From DASUXA01 sp036378155 (GTDB lineage Bacteria > Actinomycetota > Actinomycetes > Mycobacteriales > Micromonosporaceae), in the NCBI GenBank assembly GCA_036378155.1, contig DASUXA010000109.1:79438-143437 (forward strand): a DNA stretch of 64,000 nt, read 5' to 3'. The notes beneath the pieces are model-generated. The model was not told the origin of the DNA. It did not search any database and was given only the letters and a program-made list of their open reading frames with translations. Below are positions 24,229 to 30,342 of the stretch, in pieces (positions within the stretch are counted from its first letter, which is position 1; each line of letters starts with the position of its first letter). A program made the translations under genes and the position numbers.

Positions 24229-25245
24229 ATGCCCCGCCGACTCACCGGACTCACCCCGTCCGGCGAACTGCAACTCGGCAACTACTTCGGCGCCATCAGA
24301 CCGATGCTCGCCACCGCCGAGGGCGACCAGACGACCCGCCGCGACGACGGACCCGGGCGCGTCGACAGCCTGGTCATGGTCAGCGACCTGCACGCGCTCA
24401 CCGTCGAGCACGACCCCGCCGACGTGCGGCAGCGCACCCTGCGGTTCGCCACGCTGCTGCTCGCCGCCGGGATCGACCCGGAGCACACCACCGTGTTCGT
24501 ACAGTCCCACGTGCCGGAGCACACCGAACTGCACTACCTGCTGGAGTGCGCCACGGCGTACGGCGAGGCGCACCGGATGATCCAGTTCAAGCAGAAGTCG
24601 GCGGCGCAGCAGCATGTGCGACTGTCGCTGCTCACGTACCCCGTGCTGATGGCGGCCGACATCCTGCTGTACGACATCGACGAGGTGCCGGTCGGCGAGG
24701 ACCAGACCCAGCACGTGGAGTTGGCTCGTGACGTCGCGACCCGGTTCAACGCCCGGTACGGGCGCACCTTCGTGGTGCCGCAGGCGGTCAACCCGCCGGT
24801 CGCGGGTCGGATGATGGACCTGTCCGATCCGACCGTGAAGATGAGCAAGAGCGCCAAATCGCCGGGCGGGGTGCTGCGGCTGCTCGACCCGCCCGACGTG
24901 GTACGTCGCAAGGTCGCGCGGGCGGTCACCGATCCCGGCAGCGAGGTGCGGTACGAGCCGACCACCCGACCGGGGGTGGCGAACCTGCTCGACATCCTCG
25001 CCTCGTGCACCGGTGAGCGCCCCGAGGCGCTGGCCGACCGGTTCACCGGGTACCGCGACCTCAAGGCGGCCGTGGCGGACGCCGTGATCGACGTCCTCGC
25101 TCCCATCAGGACGCGGTACCAGGAACTGACCGACGACCCCGGGTACCTGCGCGACGTGCTGCGGACCGGTGCCGAGCGCGCCCGCGGACACGCCGCGGCG
25201 ACCCTGGCGCGGACCAAGGAAGCGGTCGGTCTGGTGCGGCTGTAG
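24229..25245 (+). CDS. trpS: Tryptophan--tRNA ligase
   Basis: 338-residue class I synthetase charging tRNA-Trp. The HIGH-equivalent is QLGN in TPSGELQLGNYFGAI, the ATP motif is KMSKS at residues 204-208, and GEDQTQHVELARD is the conserved mid-domain. The start is ATG 24229 with AAGGAG six bases upstream. Expression is under the Trp attenuator just upstream, which raises synthetase supply when tRNA-Trp is uncharged. A perfect hairpin follows at 25294-25332. Confidence 0.97.
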   Translation: MPRRLTGLTPSGELQLGNYFGAIRPMLATAEGDQTTRRDDGPGRVDSLVMVSDLHALTVEHDPADVRQRTLRFATLLLAAGIDPEHTTVFVQSHVPEHTELHYLLECATAYGEAHRMIQFKQKSAAQQHVRLSLLTYPVLMAADILLYDIDEVPVGEDQTQHVELARDVATRFNARYGRTFVVPQAVNPPVAGRMMDLSDPTVKMSKSAKSPGGVLRLLDPPDVVRRKVARAVTDPGSEVRYEPTTRPGVANLLDILASCTGERPEALADRFTGYRDLKAAVADAVIDVLAPIRTRYQELTDDPGYLRDVLRTGAERARGHAAATLARTKEAVGLVRL

Positions 25246-25293
25246 GTCGATCCGACGCGGGGTTGTCGGCGGCACTCAGTACGCTCGGACGAG

Positions 25294-25332
25294 GCGAGAA
25301 CGCATCGCCAACCGCTGGCGATGCGTTCTCGC
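25294..25332. terminator. Perfect 17-bp hairpin downstream of trpS
   Basis: Arms 25294-25310 and 25316-25332 match perfectly around a 5-base loop, 48 bases after the trpS stop. It is the likely trpS terminator and separates trpS from the MFS gene. Related words (TGGCGATG and GCGATGTCGC) recur at 25338-25362. The rest of the 25246-25496 spacer shows no gene. Confidence 0.75.
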
Positions 25333-25496
25333 ACCGTTGGCGATGTCGCGTCGCGATGTCGCACGCGGTGCCGCATTTCCCGCCGGCGGTCGCCGGCGGT
25401 TCACCTTCGACCTGGCTGGGCCTGCCCGGCGAGGTCGCCAACGACGTGACGTTGGGGGCGTTGTCGTTGACTGACCGGACCGAGGAGCGTGGGTTG

Positions 25497-27143
25497 ATGA
25501 CCGCGCCGAGCACACCCAGGCACAGCCCGTGGCTGGTGCTCACCACGCTTTGCCTGGGCTTCTTCATGATCCTGCTCGACACCACGATCGTGAACATCGC
25601 GATCCCGTCGCTCAGCGACGGGCTGCACGCGTCGCTGTCCGACATCCTGTGGATTCTCAACGCGTACGTACTGGTCTACGCGGTTCTGCTGATCACGGCG
25701 GGGCGGCTCGGCGACCTGTACGGGCCGAAGCAACTGTTCATCGTCGGACTTGTGATCTTCACCGGCGCGTCGGTCGCGTGCGGGTTCGCCCAAAGTCCCG
25801 GACAGCTGATCGTGTTCCGGATCCTGCAAGGCGTCGGCGGCGCCCTGCTCACGCCGCAGACCCTGTCGGTACTCACGGTGATCTTCCCGGCGGAGAAGCG
25901 GGGCGCGGCGTTCGGCATCTGGGGCGCGGTCGCCGGCATCGCCACGGTCGCCGGCCCCACACTGGGCGGTTGGCTGGTGACCGACTACGGCTGGCGGTGG
26001 ATCTTCTTCGTCAACCTGCCGGTCGGGATCGTCACCCTGGTCCTCGCCGCGGTCGTGATGCCCAACCTGCGGCTGAACCGCCGGCACCGGCTGGACTGGG
26101 TCGGCACGGTGTTGGCGACCGCGGGGCTGTTCCTCGTGACGTACGGGCTGATCGAGGGGCAGTCGCACGACTGGGGCGCGGTTTGGGGACCGGTCACCAT
26201 TCCCGAGGTGATCGCCGGCGGCGTGGTGATCCTCGGCGTCTTCCTCTGGCACCAGTACCTGCAGCGTGACCGTGAGCCCCTGGTGCCGTTCTCGATCTTC
26301 CGTAACCGCAACTTCTCCGTGATGAACTGGGTCGTCGCGTCGATCGCGTTCGGCATGCTCGGTCTGTTCCTGCCGTTGACGATCTTCCTGCAGTCGGTGC
26401 TCGGCCTCACCGCGCTGCAGGCCGGTCTGGCGGTCGCGCCGATGTCGCTCATCTCGATGGTGATCGCCCCGTTCGCAGGCAGGTTCGCCGACCGCGTCGG
26501 CGGCAAGTGGATCCTGTTCGCCGGGCTCACCCTGTTCTCCACGGGGATGGCGATTCTGATCGCGTCGTCGCACGTCGACACCACGCGGATGCAGCTGCTA
26601 CCGGGTCTGATCGTCGCCGGGTTCGGATTGGGCATGACGTTCGCGCCGCTGCAAACCATCGCGATGCGCGACATCGAACCCCGGATGGCGGGCGCGGCAT
26701 CCGGTCTGATCAACACGACCCGTCAACTCGGTGGGGTGATCGGCTCAGCCGCCGTCGGCGCCCTGCTGCAGGCTCAGTTGTCCAGCAAGCTGACGGCAGC
26801 CGCGGTGGCGAACGCGGGGTCGCTGCCCGCACAGGTACGCGGACCTGCCGTCGACGCGTTCACAAGGGCGACGTCCGGAAACCTCGACGTCGGCGCCGGA
26901 CAGACCGGGGTACCGGTACCGCAGAACCTGCCCGCGCAACTCAAGCAGACGCTCGTCGACTTCGCGACCACGGTGTTCCACGAGGGGTACACCAACGCGA
27001 TGCGGACCACCCTGATCCTGCCGATCGCCGTGCTCGGCCTCGCCGCGCTGACGGTACTGCTGGTCCGCCGGCTGCCCAGCGCGTCGCCCGCACCGGTCGT
27101 CGAGGAAGCCGCCGAGGTCGGCGCCCCCGCCGTCGGACACTGA
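25497..27143 (+). CDS. DHA2 family (EmrB/QacA) MFS transporter
   Basis: 548-residue major facilitator with about 14 membrane helices, a proton-coupled multidrug exporter of the EmrB/QacA type. Marks are FFMILLDTTIVNIAIPSL in helix 1, GRLGDLYGPKQLF (motif A), QGVGGALLTPQTLSVL and GWRWIFFVNLPVGI. A long extracytoplasmic loop lies before the last helix (residues about 425-500). ATG 25497 has GAGGAG ten bases upstream. No regulator gene adjoins it, so the substrate is unknown. It is convergent with obgE across a shared hairpin. Confidence 0.92.
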   Translation: MTAPSTPRHSPWLVLTTLCLGFFMILLDTTIVNIAIPSLSDGLHASLSDILWILNAYVLVYAVLLITAGRLGDLYGPKQLFIVGLVIFTGASVACGFAQSPGQLIVFRILQGVGGALLTPQTLSVLTVIFPAEKRGAAFGIWGAVAGIATVAGPTLGGWLVTDYGWRWIFFVNLPVGIVTLVLAAVVMPNLRLNRRHRLDWVGTVLATAGLFLVTYGLIEGQSHDWGAVWGPVTIPEVIAGGVVILGVFLWHQYLQRDREPLVPFSIFRNRNFSVMNWVVASIAFGMLGLFLPLTIFLQSVLGLTALQAGLAVAPMSLISMVIAPFAGRFADRVGGKWILFAGLTLFSTGMAILIASSHVDTTRMQLLPGLIVAGFGLGMTFAPLQTIAMRDIEPRMAGAASGLINTTRQLGGVIGSAAVGALLQAQLSSKLTAAAVANAGSLPAQVRGPAVDAFTRATSGNLDVGAGQTGVPVPQNLPAQLKQTLVDFATTVFHEGYTNAMRTTLILPIAVLGLAALTVLLVRRLPSASPAPVVEEAAEVGAPAVGH

Positions 27144-27227
27144 ACCCGGTCGGGGTCCCGACCGACCGCGACCCGGTTGTCGCCAGTCGGGCAAAACCGC
27201 GGCGCCGGCAACGGGAGCGCGAGCGTG

Positions 27228-27264
27228 CCGGTGGGGCCGAGGCGTTACGCCTCGGCCCCACCGG
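27228..27264. terminator. Perfect 17-bp hairpin with the obgE stop codon in its loop
   Basis: Arms 27228-27244 and 27248-27264 are perfect complements; the 3-base loop 27245-27247 is the obgE TAA stop codon. The hairpin can terminate both the MFS gene and obgE, and its right arm encodes the last obgE residues (GAEA). Confidence 0.8.
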
Positions 27265-28699
27265 CGTCCTCGTCCTCGCCGACCTCGTCGTCGACCTCGT
27301 CGTCGGGTCGTACCCGACGCGCCTTGCGCGCGGCCAGCCGTTCCGCTGCCGTCGCGCGCGTGGGCGCCTGCTCCAGCCGGCGATCCGTGCCCCGCACGCT
27401 CGGCAGGAACTCCGCCGGTACCGTCGGCTGCCAGTCGAACTCCCAGGTGCCGATCCGCACCAGCGCGCCCGGCTCGGCACCGAGCTTCGCGAGTTCCTCC
27501 TCCACTCCGAGCCGGTTCAGCCGGTCGGCGAGGTACCCGACCGCCTCGTCGTTGTCGAAGTTGGTCTGTCGCACCCAGCGCTCCGGGCGCGGCCCGCGCA
27601 CCACGTACACGCTGTCCTCCAGCGTGATCGTGAACCCGGCGTCGTCGACCGCGGCGGGTCGGATCACGATGCGGGTCGGCTCCGGAGGCGGAGCCTCCGC
27701 CCAACGCCGCTGTACCAGGCGCGCCATGGCGAACACGAGTTCACGCAGGCCCTCGTGGGTCGCCGTGCTGATCTCGTACACCTCCAGCCCACGCGCCTCG
27801 AGGTCGGGCCGGACCATCTCGGCGAGAGCACGACCGTCCGGGATGTCGATCTTGTTGAGCGCTACGAGTCGCGGTCGGTCCGACAGCCCGCCGTACGCCT
27901 CCAGCTCCCGCTCGATCGCGTCGATGTCGCTGACCGGGTCGCGCTCGGTCTCCAGCGCCGCGCAGTCCACCACGTGGACCAGCACCGCGGTGCGCTCGAT
28001 GTGCCGCAGGAACTCCAGACCCAGCCCCTTGCCCGTGGCGGCTCCGGGAATCAGCCCGGGGACGTCGGCGATCGTGAAGGTGACGTCCCCCGCCTGTACC
28101 ACACCGAGATTCGGCACCAGCGTGGTGAACGGATAGTCGGCGATCTTCGGTCGTGCGGCGGACACCGCGGAGATCAACGACGACTTCCCGGCGCTGGGAA
28201 ACCCGACCAGTCCGACGTCCGCCACGCTCTTCAGGACCAGTACCAGGTCCCGTAGCTCCCCCGGCTCGCCCAACTCGGCGAATCCGGGCGCCTTGCGTCG
28301 GGTGCTGGCCAGAGCCGCGTTGCCCCGCCCGCCCCGCCCGCCCCGCGCCGCGACGAACGTGGTACCGGCACCGACCAGGTCGGCCAGGATCTCCCCGTCG
28401 GGTGTCTGGACCACGGTGCCGTTGGGGACCTTCAGCACCAGGTCCGCGCCGTTCGCCCCGTGTCGGTTGGAGCCCTGACCGCCCTTGCCGCTGTCCGCCT
28501 TGACATGCGGATGGAAGTGGAAGTCCAGCAGCGTGTGGACCTGCGGATCGACCTGAAGCAGCACGTCGCCGCCGTGCCCGCCGTTGCCGCCGTCCGGCCC
28601 GCCGAACGGCTTGAACTTCTCGCGGTGGATGGACACGCAGCCGTGCCCGCCGTCGCCGGCGCGCACATGCAGTACCACCCGGTCGACAAAGCTCGTCAC
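27245..28699 (-). CDS. obgE: GTPase Obg/CgtA
   Basis: 484-residue essential GTPase in 50S assembly and stress response. The Gly-rich Obg fold (VRAGDGGHGCVSIHREKFKP) is followed by the G domain with GFPSAGKSSLI (P-loop), DVPGLIPGA (G3) and NKIDIPD (G4). A C-terminal OCT domain, present in actinobacteria and Bacilli, is followed by a charged tail (DDEVDDEVGEDEDAG). GTG 28699 has AAGGGG six bases upstream. It follows rpmA but is separated from it by a strong hairpin, so it is partly uncoupled from rplU-rpmA. Confidence 0.97.
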   Translation of the reverse strand: MTSFVDRVVLHVRAGDGGHGCVSIHREKFKPFGGPDGGNGGHGGDVLLQVDPQVHTLLDFHFHPHVKADSGKGGQGSNRHGANGADLVLKVPNGTVVQTPDGEILADLVGAGTTFVAARGGRGGRGNAALASTRRKAPGFAELGEPGELRDLVLVLKSVADVGLVGFPSAGKSSLISAVSAARPKIADYPFTTLVPNLGVVQAGDVTFTIADVPGLIPGAATGKGLGLEFLRHIERTAVLVHVVDCAALETERDPVSDIDAIERELEAYGGLSDRPRLVALNKIDIPDGRALAEMVRPDLEARGLEVYEISTATHEGLRELVFAMARLVQRRWAEAPPPEPTRIVIRPAAVDDAGFTITLEDSVYVVRGPRPERWVRQTNFDNDEAVGYLADRLNRLGVEEELAKLGAEPGALVRIGTWEFDWQPTVPAEFLPSVRGTDRRLEQAPTRATAAERLAARKARRVRPDDEVDDEVGEDEDAGGAEA

Positions 28700-28755
28700 G
28701 CCGGCCCCTTACCCGTCGGTCGATCATCTACGCCGGTCCGCCCGGCGTGCAAAGA

Positions 28756-28796
28756 CGAAGCGGCCTGCGGGAACGACGTCCCCACAGGCCGCTTCG
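28756..28796 (-). terminator. Terminator after rpmA
   Basis: 28756-28771 pairs with 28781-28796 (16 positions, one C-A mismatch) around a 9-base loop. Read on the minus strand it is followed by TCTTTG, one of the few T-containing tails in the window. It sits in the rpmA-obgE gap. Confidence 0.75.
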
Positions 28797-28805
28797 AGGT
28801 CTTGG

Positions 28806-29063
28806 TCAGTGCACCACCGGGACGATGCTGACGACCTTGCGGCCACGCTTCGTACCGAACTGGACGGCACCGTCGGCAAGCGCGAACAGCGTGTCGTCGC
28901 CGCCGCGACCGACCAGGTCACCGGGGTGGAACTTGGTCCCCCGCTGGCGGATGATGATCTCGCCAGCGCTGACAACCTGCCCGCCGAACCGCTTCACGCC
29001 GAGGCGCTTAGCCGCGGAGTCGCGGCCGTTCCGCGAGCTGGAGGCACCCTTCTTGTGAGCCAT
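28806..29063 (-). CDS. rpmA: 50S ribosomal protein L27
   Basis: 85-residue bL27, whose N-terminal tail reaches the peptidyl transferase centre. It starts MAHKKGASSSRNGRDSAAKR, the exact family beginning without the Firmicute cleaved leader. The GGQVVSAGEIIIRQRGTKFH core follows. It begins 10 bases after rplU ends, in one operon, and is followed by a hairpin terminator. Confidence 0.98.
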   Translation of the reverse strand: MAHKKGASSSRNGRDSAAKRLGVKRFGGQVVSAGEIIIRQRGTKFHPGDLVGRGGDDTLFALADGAVQFGTKRGRKVVSIVPVVH

Positions 29064-29073
29064 CGCTGACGCC

Positions 29074-29388
29074 CTACTTCCCGGTCGAGATCCCGGTCAC
29101 CTTCACGCGGGTCAGCGGCTGGCGGTGACCCTGGCGCTTGTGGTAGCCGGTCTTGTTCTTGAACTTGTGGATCCGGATCTTCGGACCCTTGGTGTGCGCG
29201 ACGACCTCACCGGTCACCGCGACCTGGGCAAGCTGTGCGGCATCAGTCACCAGGTCGTCACCGTCGACGAGCAGCACCGCGGTGAGCGATACGCCCTCGC
29301 CGGGCTCGCCCGCGAGCTTCTCGACCTCGATCACGTCGCCCTCGGCGACCTTGTACTGCTTGCCGCCGGTCTTGACGATCGCGTACAT
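29074..29388 (-). CDS. rplU: 50S ribosomal protein L21
   Basis: 104-residue bL21, which binds 23S rRNA. It starts MYAIVKTGGKQYKVAEGDVIEV (family start) and ends with the KTGYHKRQGHRQPLTRVKV rRNA-binding segment. ATG 29388 has GGAG about ten bases upstream. It is the first gene of rplU-rpmA, transcribed from a promoter near 29501-29530 with a leader of about 105 bases. Confidence 0.98.
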   Translation of the reverse strand: MYAIVKTGGKQYKVAEGDVIEVEKLAGEPGEGVSLTAVLLVDGDDLVTDAAQLAQVAVTGEVVAHTKGPKIRIHKFKNKTGYHKRQGHRQPLTRVKVTGISTGK

Positions 29389-29476
29389 CGGACGCGGACT
29401 CCTGTCGTAGCTGCTGGCGGACGCTTCGTGGTGTTCGCGGTGGACCCATGGTCAACCCCGCCACACGCGAAAACAT

Positions 29477-29530
29477 GGCGCACGAGGTGCGCCGCAGGCA
29501 AGAGTACGCCATGGGCCCCGCCACCCTCAA
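29477..29530 (-). promoter_or_regulatory. rplU-rpmA promoter and 5'-terminal leader hairpin
   Basis: On the minus strand, TTGAGG (29530-29525), an 18-base spacer and TACTCT (29506-29501) form a good promoter. The transcript would begin near 29494 and open with a 7-bp hairpin (29493-29487 with 29483-29477, loop of 3) followed by AUGUUUUC. The hairpin may stabilise the 5' end or act in autoregulation by a ribosomal protein. Confidence 0.55.
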
Positions 29531-29621
29531 ACCGCCCCTCGCCGCACCGACCAGCGGGGCGTTCAGTGCCGGGTGACGCACCGACCCCTACGGACAGCGG
29601 CGACCGGCAGGGGCGAACTCG

Positions 29622-30155
29622 TCAGCCGCAGAGCTTCGCGAGTTTGTCGCTCGCCGCCTTGAAGCCGTTGCTGTCCAGGTCGACGCTGGCGAGGTCGTCG
29701 ACGGTACGCAACTGGGCGTTGGTCCGGTCGATCGCCGCCGCCATGTCGGCGAGCGCCGCCTTCAGATCCGGGTCGGTCGCCTTCGCCGCCTGGGTACCGA
29801 GTCCCGACGACCACGTCGCCAGCAGCGCCTTGACGGACTGCAGCGCCTTGTCCTGGGCGGTACGGTCGCCGGACATCCCCGCCTGCGCCGCCTGAACCAG
29901 GTCGGCGGCGAATTTCGAGGTGGAGTCGGCGACGACGTGCTCCGCCGCGGCGCACACCTGCTTCGTGTTCGCCGACGCCGCGGCAGCCGGAGTGGTGCCC
30001 GGCGAAGCGGACGCCGACGCGCCGGGGGCGGACGGGGACGCCGCTACCGACGGGTGCGCCGATGCGGCGCTGTCGCCGGGCGAGGTGGGCCCGCATGCGG
30101 CGACCGGCAGCAGCACGGTCACGGCGACAGCGGTACAGGCGAGCAGGCGTCGCAT
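29622..30155 (-). CDS. Hypothetical lipoprotein
   Basis: 177 residues. The signal peptide ends in the lipobox VAAC (Cys21), then comes an Ala/Ser/Pro linker (about residues 25-62) and a helical domain with two Cys (KQVCAAAEHVV and KLAKLCG) likely joined by a disulfide. The Ala/Lys/Asp helical pattern suggests a four-helix bundle. No known family is evident to me. It lies downstream of rne on the same strand, separated by hairpins, and upstream of rplU. Confidence 0.8.
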   Translation of the reverse strand: MRRLLACTAVAVTVLLPVAACGPTSPGDSAASAHPSVAASPSAPGASASASPGTTPAAAASANTKQVCAAAEHVVADSTSKFAADLVQAAQAGMSGDRTAQDKALQSVKALLATWSSGLGTQAAKATDPDLKAALADMAAAIDRTNAQLRTVDDLASVDLDSNGFKAASDKLAKLCG

Positions 30156-30198
30156 GGCAGGCTCCTCGGGGCGGGGACTACGCCCAGGTTAAGGCCTC

Positions 30199-30298
30199 GC
30201 CCGGTGGTCCGCCGGAAAGCGGACGACCGGGCGGGAAGCGACCACCGGGGCGAAGTCGGGACGAGCGGTCACCGGCTGGCGCGACGCGCGCCAGCCGG
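30199..30298 (-). terminator. Two hairpins after rne
   Basis: A perfect 12-bp hairpin (30272-30283 with 30287-30298, loop of 3) and a 14-position hairpin with one mismatch (30199-30212 with 30219-30232, loop of 6) lie in the 187-bp gap after the rne stop codon. The first is the likely rne terminator. Confidence 0.7.
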
Positions 30299-30342
30299 GT
30301 GTAGCGGTACCGGGCGCGACGCGGGGCGGCCCGGCGGAGCGG

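Noticed and set aside
20407..25245. A plus-strand open frame of 1612 codons spanning five minus-strand genes
   Set aside because: Only its end (24229-25245, trpS) is real. The rest is Arg/Gly/His-rich antisense shadow of rsfS, nadD and pepN, a normal effect of extreme GC content.
25263..25496. N-terminal extension of the MFS transporter from an upstream start
   Set aside because: The extra 78 residues would be read through the perfect hairpin 25294-25332 and are not hydrophobic; ATG 25497 begins directly before the first membrane helix.
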